DNA of 64,000 nt. Source: Amorphophallus konjac. Its lineage: Eukaryota; Streptophyta; Magnoliopsida; Alismatales; Araceae. The stretch spans positions 324,515,829 through 324,579,828 of the forward strand of contig CM040125.1 of assembly GCA_022559845.1 (NCBI GenBank), in the 5' to 3' direction. The stretch's first letter is position 1; each line of letters begins with the position of its first letter. Shown here piece after piece: positions 36,246 through 47,036 of this stretch. The notes beneath the pieces were generated by a model, which saw only the letters and a program-made list of their open reading frames with translations, was not told where the DNA came from and searched no databases. Made by a program: the position numbers and the translations under genes.

Positions 36246-36263
36246 CGACAACGGCACCAAAAA
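36246..36263 (-). other. E4 primer-binding site
   Basis: Minus strand TTTTTGGTGCCGTTGTCGA directly after the LTR end at 36265. It is a one- or two-mismatch version of the TGGCGCCGTTGCCGG type found in Athila elements. Confidence 0.85.
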
Positions 36264-36264
36264 T

Positions 36265-38197
36265 TGATATGCACAAAACCCATCGTTGAAAAGCCGTGCC
36301 ACAATTTTAAAATAACTGCACTCACTCACTTAAAAAAGATTGGAATTAGAGTAAAGTGGTAAGAATGGGTCGATCCCACGGAGAAGAAATATTTTCAATT
36401 ATGATCAAGTTGAAAAATTCTTATATTTGGAAGATCCGAATTTTGAGTGAGATTAAATTAATGAAAAGAAAAAATTACATGAAAATAAACCTATATAAAG
36501 AATATGAGATGGTTAAAGAAGATAACTTAGAAGGAGATAGAAAGAGAAGAACACAATTTCCAAAATATGAATTTTATTACTAAAAAAGGTGGCAAGTACA
36601 ACTCTATGAAAATAAAAATTACAACTTGGAAATAAAAGAGAAAGGGAAGAAATAAGAGCCAGGAAATTCGGATGAAGAGCGCCGCTATCTCCTTGCCAAG
36701 CCTTTGAGTGAACTGCCCCGTCGTGGAGATGAGACCGCCTTAGAGCACCAAGGGAAGAAGATCCGCCATAGGATATGGAGAAGAAATATGGAGAGTGAGA
36801 TAGAAGAATGGAGGAAGAAAATTTAAAAACTATAAGTAAGAACCTATGTGTGCGTGTGTGCTTTGAAAAGAGAGAAAGAGAGGTAGAGAGGGGTTACGGT
36901 GGAGAAGAATAAAAACACAGTAAAATCAAATTGAAAATAAGGGAGATTAAAGAAAAATAACTTTAAATCTATGAAGAATTATAAGAGGTGAAAGAAGAGA
37001 AAGTTGTAGATCTAAAAGAGACAAAGACAATTACTGAAGAATGTAGAGAGAGAAAATATGAGGAAGATGGTGAAAAATGAGGAAGAATAGAGGTGAGATG
37101 CGCAGATGAATAGTAAAAATCCTAAAAATTACACTTTGAAAAATAGTGAATAACTTGAAAATGAGGAAGAATTGGAGGAAGAGTAAGAAGAAAGATTTGA
37201 AGAGCACTTAAAAATGGAGAAGTTTGCAGAAGAAATCAAATTGAAATGACGGTCAGAAAGCATGTAAAAATAGGCTAAAAGGCTAACTCTTTCCCACGGT
37301 GGCTCTTGGGCAGTTATATAGGGTGCAGAAGCTTTCACGATCGTGACTTTTGGATCAAATCAAAGTTCGATTTCCCAACATCAAGGCTTGATCAAACCAG
37401 GTCTCTTGCCATATGTAGAGTCTTCCTTTCCTCAAATAAGAGGAGATAAGCTTGAATATTGGAAGATAACTTCGTTTAGTTTCATCCGGTTCCGTCTCTG
37501 AAACTAAAATGGTGATCGATTAGTGAGCGTTAATTTCTCAATGAGCGACTCTCCCTTCGGGCACACGTTCTTCATTTCCTTGTTTTAATATTTCCCTTGT
37601 TTCTCGACAAAAGGAATGGACGACTTTATGAACGGTCGCATATTCTTTCCCACAGAATGGACGGTCGAGCACAAGGGCGCTCATTATTTATTTCGATATT
37701 TTTTCTTCATTTTCTTCTTCTATTTTTTGTCTTTTTCGTACAGTGAATGGCGCCTTCTTGAATGGTCATTCATTCCTTTCCAAAGAATTAACGACTGTGT
37801 GAATGGTCGTTCATTCTCCTTTCTTTTCCAGCTATTTTTCTTTTCTTTTTTTGATCAAATTAATTGGCGCCTGTCAAGGTGTCGTAGGATCTTGAATGTG
37901 TGCCCTTTCAGAAGGGCGTTCATTAATTGGTGACTGGAGCTCGGTCGCTATTCCCTGAAAATTTTAGAAAATTTAAAATATCAACATATTTCATCCCAAA
38001 ATGGCTTTCAAATAATTGTGCAAATTCTTGAATATTTCTCACATGGTCATTTTGGCTCAAAAAGATGGTAAAATGCGTACAGACTCAAATAATGTGTGAG
38101 AATGAGATTTGTTGATATTAATGCATAATTGTGCTCATTAAATGCTCAATAATGATGAATGTGATGCAACTTGTGATATAAAATACAATACTCATCA
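36265..38197 (-). repeat. E4 5' LTR
   Basis: Same length (1,933 bp) as the 3' LTR with scattered substitutions and compensating short indels. TATA candidate at 37314-37320 (minus). Right end CATCA, followed by the CCGCG duplication. Confidence 0.95.
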
Positions 38198-39379
38198 CCG
38201 CGTTGAGGCCCGTCGAGAGCATAGGCAGCGCACTTCACGGTGATCGAGGTCACATATATCGGCGATCCCTCTCAGCGCCGTTGCTGAAATGCCTGTTCCC
38301 TACAGAAGCTAAGCAAGCCGTACAGGAAGTACATGAAGGGCTCTGCGGCAGTCATGTGGGGGGGGCAAGCACTCACGCAGACTCTTATCCGACAAGGATA
38401 CTGCTGGCCCATGCTACAGCAAGATTGCCTCAACTACGTCAGGAGGTGCCCCCAGTGTCAAAAGTTCTCCAACCTACACCACCAGCCAGTGACACAACTG
38501 CAACCCCTGATGGGGCCTCGGCCATTTATTCAGTGGGGGGTGGATATATTGGGCCCCTTCTTAAAAGCTCAGGGGAGGAAAAAGTTCCTTATAGTTGCCA
38601 TTGACTACTTCACCAAATGGGTCGAGGCAGAACCACTAGAAAAAATCAAGAGTGAAGCCATTTGGAAGTTCGTGCTGCGGAGCATCATCTGTCGATTTGG
38701 GATCCCACGAGTCCTCACGACCAACAACGGCAGACAATTCGCGAGCATTGCCTTCCAAGAAAAGTGCTCAGAACTAGGGATTTGGAATCACTATACCTCG
38801 GTGGGGCATCCCCAGGCAAATGGGTCAGTAGAGAACGCTTACAGAACACTCCTCCATGGCATCAAGACCCGTCTAGAATAAGTTGGCGATAGATGGGTGG
38901 ATTCCATCCCGAGCATCTCGTGGGCACACCGGACTATGGCCAAAGTAGCCATGGGCGAAACCCCCTTCCACCTGGCATACGGAGCTGAGGCGGTCATACC
39001 GGTTGAAATATCTAACCCCTCACTGCGGACGGGACATTTTGATGAGGCCAGAAATAACCATGCGATGCGAGAAAATTTAGATTTTCTCTAAGAAGACAGA
39101 GCGCGTGCCCAAGTGAGACTCATAGCCTACCAATAGAAGCTAGCCCAATACTACGACGCTTGAGTAAAAGAACGACACTTCCTCCCCAGAGATCTTGTGT
39201 TACGGCGAGCAAGCGTGGGAGACCCAAAGGCAGCTGCTAGAAAGCTTGCACCAAATTGGGAAGGCCCGTACAGGGTAACGGAGGTACTCATCAAAGGAGC
39301 GTACAGACTGGCAACACTGGGGGGGAGAGAGGTACCAAGGGCGTGGAACACCATAAACCTCAGAGCTTTTTATCAATAA
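38198..39379 (+). pseudogene. E3 integrase
   Basis: Resumes the Tat polyprotein after E4, following the CCGCG repeat. N-terminal zinc domain: EVHEGLCGSHVGG...CPQCQK (about 38325-38465). Core: WGVDILGPF, then LTTNNGRQF, where codon 38723-38725 is asparagine in place of the second catalytic aspartate, and SVENAYRTLLHGI with the glutamate. Downstream: HRTMAKVAMGETPFHLAYG and PNWEGPYRVTEV. Stops near 38879, 39090 and two more before 39170. The frame ends at a TAA at 39377. Confidence 0.92.
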
Positions 39380-39416
39380 AAAGCCTTTTCTGAAATGTTG
39401 CCAGTTGAAGCTTAAA

Positions 39417-39760
39417 AATGGTAACCTACGGGTTCCCCAGAGGCGAGCACCGCTCCCCTCAAAAAAATGAACGGGTAACCTACTGGTTCCCAGGAGGCGA
39501 ACACCGCTCCCCTGAAAAATAAAATGGTAACCTATGGGTTCCCAAGAGGCGAGCATCGCTCCCCTCAAATACGAAATGGTAACCTATGGGTTCCCAAGAG
39601 GTGAGCACCGCTCCCCTCCAAAATGAAATGGTAGCCTAAGGGTTTTCAAGAGGCCAAAACTGCTCCCCTTAGAAGCAAAGAAGACTCCCAAGTCTCCTAG
39701 AGGCAAGTGTCCATGCCTCCCTCAGAAACGAAGGTAGCCCACAGGCTCCCTAGAAGAAAC
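39417..39760. repeat. Degenerate tandem repeat after E3 integrase
   Basis: About five good and two weak units of roughly 52-59 bp, each carrying GGTAACCTA.GGGTTCC and GAGCACCGCTCCCCT. Decay increases to the right. It lies in the 3' untranslated part of the Tat element, where such arrays are often seen. Confidence 0.85.
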
Positions 39761-39901
39761 GACCACAATGTACCATGAGCCCAAGGATATGAATGCGATA
39801 GAGAGAAGCTAGAAATGGTCAAAATGTTGACCAACAAGCTCTCATAAACCCACCGCACACGTAAACATCTTTCGCCAAAAGGTGCCCAAAAACACAGTTA
39901 C

Positions 39902-42690
39902 TGTAACGACCCAAGATCTGAATACCGGGAAGGACTCGATACCATTTGAATCATGGTCCGCCGCCTACGAGCTAGAGGGCTCGGAAAGGCTAAAGGATGT
40001 GTGTGAGTGGAGTACACATAAATAAGAAATAAAGCATGAACAATAATAATATAACAACTAAATAAACTAACTACAGAGTCCTGTCCAAAAAGTATAGTCT
40101 ACAGAAATAAATCGTACCCCATGCCGAGTGAACACTCGGCCCAGTGAGCTGGCGACTACGAACCTCCGCGCTGCACCTCCGAACCTCGAGGAGGGACCGG
40201 CACACCTAAAAAGTAGGGGGTGAGTATCGTCTCACTAGCTTAGTAGGGGTCTCGCGGAACCCCAATCATAAATAACTGTGGTAACGGAAAGTAGAAACAA
40301 TAGCGGAAACAACAAATACGGTGGCCGGTAAAACCTCGGCTCTACAACTACTCCTACTATACCGAGAAACACACCCCAATCTCACAGTCAGGGGACCACC
40401 GGACTAACGAGAAAACCCTAGCTACGATTTCAGGAGAAACACCACAACAACGCTGTCGTGGAGGCCTATCCTCGCTGACTAAGGCCTGGCCGAAGACAAC
40501 GTGGTCTGGGAACACAGTCACGACCTCACTGTCATGAACCTGGAGGCGTCCACGGAAAACCCTCGGTAACGCTATCAGAAACCCTAGACTTTATTGTCGG
40601 AAGGACACTCAGAAACCACAGAGAAAACATAAGAAAACCCATCTCATGTGATAGGAGTATTGCCCACTAGAAGCAAGGCTGAATGAGTCCACTAGCGTCT
40701 TAGTCCGCCCCTCAGGTGTCTCCCTCTGGCCCAGCAGGAACTGAGACACCGTACTAGTAGCCATGAAACAAGGGTCTAGTTGAGGTTGTGCTCGTCAGCA
40801 CGTGTCTGAAGTCCCCGACCATGTGTGCACACACTGACAGACTATACGTGTCAGGCCCTCTAGCTGGTTTTCCTCCCGGCCCGGACTCGAGCCGCTACAG
40901 GGGAGGCCCTACGGTGACCAGCCTATAAACCGTCTCTCCCGGGTGTAGCTCTCCACCTACTCCCTAGTGGGTATGCACACGGGTGCAAAGGCAAGCTACG
41001 ACTAGTAGGGGCTCACTGAGCAAAATGACTCTCGGAAGAACCCTCAGAATATGGACAGGCTACGCATGAGCCCTGTCATAAATTTGCTTCAAAAATAGGT
41101 GGCACGATGCCACCGGACTCTGGACAGTCCACTAAACTTATTAAACCCGACGGTCCTCGAGTCACAAGACTCAGGTCAAGGCCGTCACACAGGACAGCTC
41201 CAGGCTGTCAATGTGGCCTACCCCTAGGTCAGAAACCATGGTATGCTATATCTTTTAAGGCGGGACATGACCGCCGACTTAATCCCTTCAAAAGGGAACC
41301 TAAGAAACCCTCCAGCCCTAGGCTAGGTAATTGGACTCACAGGCCATAGGTCATACGCATTGTCCACACGAAAATCACTTTTCGGAGAAGCTCATGATGT
41401 GCGAGAATAGCCCACCGCACTCATGCCAATATACGACGACTTGATCTAGCGAAAGCACAGAAGCCCGGAACACAAAAGGTCACCCGAACCCCTAAAACCC
41501 ACGAGCATGCTAATCAAGGTAAAATGGTACCTCCGGACCCCCAAAAACACGGTCACGGTACCGACGGGGTGTCCGGGACACTCACGGTGCCAAAGGTTGG
41601 TCATTGGGTCTCAACCGGACCGACTGGAACCCAAAATGGGCAAGAGGGGCTCAATTCGGTCGACCAGACCCATTGGGTCGGTCGACCAAAGCAACCCACG
41701 ATGGTCGGTCGACCAGACCGATCCGACTGGTCTACCGGCGCCGCAGGCGGCGTCGACGTAGCGCGGGCTGCGTCGACTCCACCCACTATGGTCGGTCGAC
41801 CGGCACCCAATAGTCGATCGACTGAAATCCGCAGCGTGCCCCTCTGTGGCGAACGTCGTTCGGTCGACCGAACTGCCCGAGTCGGTTGACCGAATAAGGC
41901 GGGAAACCAACCTGAGCCACCCTAGGGCTCCTATTTCCATGCCCACTCGACCCCAATCGAGGGGAAAAACATCAGGGATCATTTCCCGGGTCCGAAAACC
42001 CAAAAAGGAAGGAAAGAAAGCAGGGAAATGTCGGTCGATTCGAGGAAACCGTCACACGCCCTAAAACATGATTTTAACCCCCTGGCATGAAGAAAACCCC
42101 ACTCGGCTCACCAAGGCCTACCAAACTCGTGAAAAAGGGAGTATCGGGGTTAAGGATCCATCCCCCTACCTCCACCGAAGATTCCGCGCACCGTGGACGC
42201 CGTTCCTTCATGAAACACCCGCGAAACCCCCGTCGAGACACGAACTCGCGAACCGACTTCGACGCGCCACCGTCCCTAAATCCTTGACCCGTTCCCACTC
42301 CATGCCCTCGTAGCATCCCCGCCTCGCCCTTGCCCCGCTCTGTCGGCCGCCCGAAGAGGAGAGGGAGAGAAAGAGAAGAGGGAGAGAGTGAAAGAGAGAA
42401 TGGGGAGAGAGAGGGGGTGAGGGTTGTTTAAATAGAAAACCCATGCGAGTTTTTCAAAATCCATAAAATATAAAAATGGGAAAAAATACTCCTCACGATC
42501 CTCGAAAAATGCACAATGCGCTTGCAATGTCCCGGAGCCCGACAACACATCGGTTCAACCTGCACTGGGTTCCGAAGGCTCGTTAGACACAAACCCGCGT
42601 AAAGCCCAAAACACGTTCCGGGACTCACAACGACGCTCCGAACTCACGGATCCTAATCCGAAAAAATGAAAAAAATTTCGGTGTGTTACA
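39902..42690 (-). repeat. E5 3' LTR (2,789 bp)
   Basis: Begins TGTAACGACCC and ends GTGTGTTACA on the plus strand, with the perfect inverted ends TGTAAC/GTTACA. The minus-strand start TGTAACACACCG directly follows the polypurine tract. GC content is higher than in the other LTRs and open frames abound between 41500 and 42320, but none has a domain. Confidence 0.92.
41650..41905. repeat. Cluster of GTCGAC palindromes in the E5 LTR
   Basis: At least nine GGTCGACC or near variants in about 250 bp, including the 16-bp perfect palindrome GTTCGGTCGACCGAAC at 41858-41873. Confidence 0.85.
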
Positions 42691-42712
42691 ATTCTCCCCT
42701 CCTTACAGAAAT
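42691..42712 (-). other. E5 polypurine tract
   Basis: Minus strand TAAGGAGGGGAGAAT ends at the LTR. It is preceded by GAGGATGAAATTTC, a pairing seen at the pol end of Tekay/Del chromoviruses. Confidence 0.9.
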
Positions 42713-44514
42713 TTCATCCTCTAAATTTGAGGCAACCACCAAGGCACAGGGGAAGAACAACACACCCAGCTGGCAACGCTCTCAGAGCTCAAGCAAAACC
42801 TCGATACTCGTAGGACATGGATCTTGAGGGATACAGCCAGACCTTGATCACGAACACACGTCTTCCTCTGCTTACAACACACATCGATCACCAGAGCATG
42901 CATAACACAAAGGGAACAAGTTTGGCGTCGCCTCAGCCACCATGAAATTCCAACCGTGGCTTCGCTGCCACGATCTCACTCACTAAGGAAACGTAATCCT
43001 CGTTACGAGAAATAGTCACCGATCATATCCCATGCTTGGCGGACCAATCATGCGTCAGCTCTGCCACCAACTGACTGATCTCACGCCCTCCACAATGGAA
43101 GACCATCACTGAGCTTCGCCAACTCACACAGTCATTCCAACTGACTCCGACAAAACCGTCGGCTCTACGCCTAGAATCTTCTTACACCTAGCAAGCCGAC
43201 CCCCAATAACCGTAGTGGACCATCTTTGTTAGAACTCAAACTTCGACAAAGCCCAGATCCCATCTGGGAAAAGGCACATCACGAAAACGTCCACTAAAGG
43301 CCTCGCTTGCATACGACTCTTGCCATTCTTGACTGGCTACAACCAGCATCTTCTGTCTGTGAAAGACCATACACCGATCATCAGACACTCGTCAACGGGA
43401 AGCCTTCACTCACTCAAGTTCTTCCTTCCTTCCTGGTCCATCACCAGATCCCATAAGCACATTGCAAATCTGGATAGGCCATCTGTTGACTCTTGCATAG
43501 ACCATTACCACATCACGAGCCGGTCCTCACGCCAACTCTACCCTCTCAGGGGAGCACGGTGAAACCAAATGATAAGATCCAAAATCCTTGGTCCTCACCT
43601 CACTCGACTTAGGCTTACAGGGAAAATCCCCCCATGCTGGTCACAGACCAAGGACCACCATCCAGCGACAACTTCCTCAAGGAATCTCGCACACAGGTGG
43701 AGTCCATCATGTTGTCTCGTCAAATCTTATCTCATCTCAATTATTCCTAATGGACGCTTGCCAATTCCTCGGCTCCGCTCTCACCACAGAGCCACAGGAC
43801 AACACCTGAACGATCCTCGACACACGTCTTCAGGACAGAAAAGTGCCGCCTGCCACCACAGCATCCTGGTCAACGACGTCATGACCAATGCACACGAGTC
43901 CCCAAACCTCACAGATTCTTATCACCGCTGAGTCCTCTTCCATATCAGTCTGAAACTCCCGGACTCAACTAGGCCACTTGATAACACAGACCTTGCCATG
44001 GTCGACCACTCGACTAGCCTTACCGGCCGCTCACAGCAATCAACTGAGACCCACAATCTCTCAGAGGTCACTCGTGGGGAACCACGATCTCATCCGAGGA
44101 CACAGCTTCCAACACGCGTCAAGCACCGAGCTTATCGACTCTGACCATCACATCCTTGTCCTCCATTCGGTAATTCCTCAGCAACCCCATCTGGGTTCAG
44201 AACCAGATGCCATACACGGCTTCCAAAAAAGGAACATGGTACTCATGCGACACACTAGCCGACATATTTCCCCAATTCTCCATCTTGCCAGTGCCACGAG
44301 CCACAATCTATCCAACAACGGCACGACAACCAACATGGCTCACATAGCCAGAGACAATCTCACACTGAGGAAGCAATCCTCCAATGCTCCATACAAATCC
44401 TCAGGAATCTGCCCGTATCCATCAATGCTACGATCCTGGGCCAACGGGATTATAAGCCCACTTGACTTTCGCTGCGCACTCTGATCTATGCGCGCAAAAA
44501 CCATAGCAACAACT
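42713..44514 (-). other. E5 interior, no coding domain seen
   Basis: 1.8 kb next to the polypurine tract, where the end of integrase and a chromodomain would be expected. I find none in either strand; frames such as 43978-44484 (plus, 168 codons) have no recognisable motif and lie on the wrong strand. Likely a non-autonomous or heavily rearranged element. Confidence 0.55.
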
Positions 44515-44984
44515 TGTTAGGACCGATGCAATGGATTCAGAGGGGGGGTGAATGAATCCCCTATGAAAAATTCGTCCAAATAAAAACTATAGCTGATCGA
44601 TGCGCAGAATTAACGCACTCAGATGGCTCAACAAGATCACTGTTCTAAGAAGGCTCACACTCGAACACTTAATATGGGTAGTCGGATGAAACACTTAGTC
44701 ACTCAGTGAATCCAGAAAACTCGAAACAGTTAGATGAGCAAATCTAATCATACATCTATCGTGGACCAACAGGTAATCAGTCCAAAGTGAGTCTCTCAAG
44801 ACCACTTTCGAATGAATGATATGCAATCAAATTCCTCGCTAGATTGAAGATTCAAGTCGGCCTATGCATACATCTAGCGAATCGAATAAGGCAATCGAAC
44901 CACAGTAGAAAAGAGAATTTTTAGGTGGTTCAATCCGCAGACCTACGTCCACCCTACACTCAAACCCGAGTGTGGCTTTCGCTG

Positions 44985-45235
44985 ATACACAGCTTAAACC
45001 ATTGGGCCTCACAGCTTGCCTACAACCGCTGAGTGTCACAGCTTACTTCCACTGGGTAATACAGCTTAGCCATCCGCTGCCTAACAGCTTGACACGCAGG
45101 GCAATATAGCTTAGCCGACCAGAGGAATCCTCCTCGTCAACCGCTGGGCAAAATAGCTTGGCCGTCCATAGGAACCAATCCTCTGCTACTGTTGAGCAAC
45201 ACAGCTTGCTCTGCTGACTAACGGCTTGAAATAAA
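44985..45235. repeat. Degenerate CAGCTT repeat in R-U5 of LTR A
   Basis: About nine or ten units of 22-30 bp, consensus near CTGGGCAATACAGCTTGGCC. Also at 49215-49465 (B) and 62365-62615 (D); absent from C because that LTR is truncated. It produces the LLGSGWLSCITQ-like open frames on the minus strand. Confidence 0.8.
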
Positions 45236-45573
45236 GATAAAAACAAAACAAAGATGAAAGTAACAGTGATGAAAAGCTACAATACTCTGTAAATCAAACG
45301 TGGCTCTTGCAGGAGCTAACTGGCCTGGATTTGATCCACGGTCCAGTAGAAAAAGATCTTCAGTGAAGTCTTCTGTCTTCTTCTCCACGAACTCTCTCTC
45401 TCTCTCTCTCTTCACTCTCCTTCTTTTTCCTCTTCTGCTACTCTATGCCTCTCTGCCCCTCTTTCCTATTCGTCTCACTGTCTGCTCTTCTCTCTCTCTT
45501 CTCTTCACCTCTCTGGATCGTGCTGGCTCTAGATCTTTCTGCTTCGATCACCTTTCCTTGGAAGGAGAGGCTT

Positions 45574-45584
45574 CCTTTTTATAT
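45574..45584 (-). promoter_or_regulatory. TATA box of E6 LTR A
   Basis: Minus strand ATATAAAAAGG. The same sequence is kept at about 49797-49807 (B), 55427-55437 (C) and 62956-62966 (D). Conservation in all four LTRs supports a promoter role. Confidence 0.65.
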
Positions 45585-45844
45585 GAGCATCAGATGTAGG
45601 GCGTGTGCTTTCCACGATTCCCGCCCAAATGCCTTGGCCCACGTGGGAGCATCCTAGCTCAATGCTTTCCACGTGTCACGATCCTGGCACCTCCTCCACT
45701 CTTGGATCATGTGCCATTCTTATTCTTCTCGAAAAAAATACATGTCATACAGTCAGAAAGAAATATCAGCTCGAGACAATTATACATATAGTAAAGAGTT
45801 AAACAGAACTGCACGGAGTCAATAGGTGAATAAGCCAGATGTGC

Positions 45845-46860
45845 ACAGACTTAATTGTGATGTACACATATGCATGCACGAGTTCAGTACTATCACACTA
45901 GCATATGCACAGACTTATTTGCAGCACAAGACTAACGGATGCACTAGCTATGTGTATGCAATGTGCAAGCATTGCACAAACCTGCTCGGGTAATGTGCAG
46001 CCTTGCATGGACTCCGTGTGTGCGAGTATGAGAGGGATGCACAAACTCTAAGTGCTTGGTGCAAGTGTTGCACCGACTCAGTGAATGCTATAAGAAATAT
46101 TGCACAGATATACCTGATGCGCCAAAGGTTTAGCACCGACTTGGTCGTGCCCATCTGACAGCTATTGCACCGACTTGGTCGTGCCCAGCCGACAGCTATT
46201 GCACCGACTCAACGAATGCATGCGGCTACGGTTATTGCACCGACTCACCTAATGCATTGTTAGATGCTTTCACGACCTATCCGTGTGCAACGACTAAGTT
46301 TGCACAGATTCAAATGTGCATGCAGGAACTGAGCGCATGAGATGCAACCTATGCACAGACTGTGGTCGGACTTTATACAACGATGCACAGACCTATGTGC
46401 ACATGGCATAGAATGTGCACCGACTTGTGTCGCGTATGCACTGAGTTTGAATGCATGCAGAAAAGATGCACCGACGTGAAATGAGACGCACTCAATCATG
46501 AGATGCAAGTGCAGACGCATGCCATGCATGAGACGCAAACTACACCGAGGTAATCTTGCACCGAGTCTAAGCCAAAATACAAATATGCACCGACCACCAT
46601 ATACTCACATCATGACTTGCACCGAGGTTGAACATTTAATGCACGGACCTCAACCATGCACATAGCAATGTGCACTGACTCGAATGTGCACTGACTTGTG
46701 TGCAAAATGCGCACATATGCACCGACCTTGACCCTATTCTCACCATATTCACAGACCTAGATCCAGGTGACGCAGACTTGAACATATATGCACAGACCTT
46801 GTCTAAGCTGGCTATCATGTAATGCACGGACCTTGAATGCATGCTGTCTATACTAGCATT
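45845..46860. repeat. Array of the short motif TGCACCGACTT/TGCACAGACCT in U3 of LTR A
   Basis: Roughly two dozen copies or near copies of TGCA(C/A)(C/A)GAC(T/C)T, spaced unevenly at 20-60 bp. Nearly all are in the same direction. Equivalent arrays lie at about 50060-51090 (B) and 55690-56720 (C), and the start of one in D up to the S4 insertion. Spacing is irregular, so it is not a simple tandem repeat. Confidence 0.85.
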
Positions 46861-47021
46861 GACCTTGAACTGTTCGATGAAATGTCATGCACTCTGATGA
46901 AGTTGTAGGCAACATAACATGCAATGACCAGATGCTCATTCAATCATGCTCATTCAATCTTTCATGCAAACACAGTGTGACTTATAATGTTTGCTATCAT
47001 CAAAACCACAGGGGCATAACA

Positions 47022-47036
47022 ATCTCCCCTTTTTTG
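47022..47036 (-). other. E6 polypurine tract next to LTR A
   Basis: Minus strand AAAAAAGGGGAGATTG precedes LTR start TGTTATG. The usual copia pattern of A-run, G-run, ATTG. Confidence 0.9.

Larger units (their letters stand above)
26306..38197 (-). mobile_element. E4: full-length Athila-lineage Ty3/gypsy element (11,892 bp)
   Basis: Both LTRs are 1,933 bp, start TGATATGCAC and end CATCA or TATCA on the plus strand, and the element is flanked by CCGCG at 26301-26305 and 38198-38202. On the minus strand: 5' LTR 38197-36265, primer site, leader, gag (35100 to about 33000), protease, RT, RNase H, integrase to about 29470, a 1.2-kb non-coding segment between two polypurine-like tracts, then the 3' LTR. 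The AISTLRSGK motif at the gag-protease border and the integrase sequence identify Athila. At least three frameshifts and several stops make it non-functional. It lies between the second RNase H and integrase of E3. Confidence 0.97.
15189..39901 (+). mobile_element. E3: Tat-lineage Ty3/gypsy element, split by three insertions
   Basis: A plus-strand element whose parts rejoin in order when S2, S3 and E4 are removed: 5' LTR, decayed primer site, gag, protease, RT, RNase H, second (archaeal-type) RNase H, integrase, then a repeat-rich 3' segment. The double RNase H is the hallmark of Tat/Ogre-type elements. After removal, the protein reads smoothly across each junction. No 3' LTR is seen: E5 begins at 39902 in the 3' untranslated part, so the LTR presumably lies beyond the right edge of the window. 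RT and integrase have both lost catalytic residues. Confidence 0.9.
39902..44514 (-). mobile_element. E5: minus-strand Tekay/Del-like element, 3' part
   Basis: An LTR at 39902-42690 is followed to the right by a polypurine tract, so it is the 3' LTR of an element that reads right to left. The interior is seen only to 44514, where the E6 array begins; the rest should lie right of the window. The interior has no recognisable pol. Left flank is GTTAC (39897-39901); its partner is not visible. Confidence 0.85.
44515..47021 (-). repeat. E6 LTR A (2,507 bp)
   Basis: Starts TGTTAGGACC and ends GCATAACA on the plus strand; the end is followed by the polypurine tract complement. Regions in element direction: U3 with the TGCACCGAC motif array (46860-45845), TATA at 45574-45584, then a long R-U5 with a (TC)n tract at 45395-45415 and the CAGCTT repeats. 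Confidence 0.95.

Noticed and set aside
41524..41889. Several overlapping open frames in the E5 LTR
   Set aside because: Stop-poor because of the GTCGAC-rich composition; they lie within an LTR and in all frames.
43978..44484. 168-codon open frame on the plus strand in the E5 interior
   Set aside because: Opposite to element direction, no recognisable motif, His/Ser-rich; likely chance in a stop-poor stretch.
45300..45599. Repeated 99-codon frame (also near 49533, 55151, 62682) starting MALAGANWPGFDPRSS
   Set aside because: Copies arise because the LTR is repeated. It runs antisense to the element, and the Ser/Leu/Phe tail comes from a CT-rich tract. No evidence of translation.
44985..46860. 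CRISPR-like array
   Set aside because: Units are degenerate, unevenly spaced and within plant LTRs; no constant repeat with unique spacers and no cas genes.
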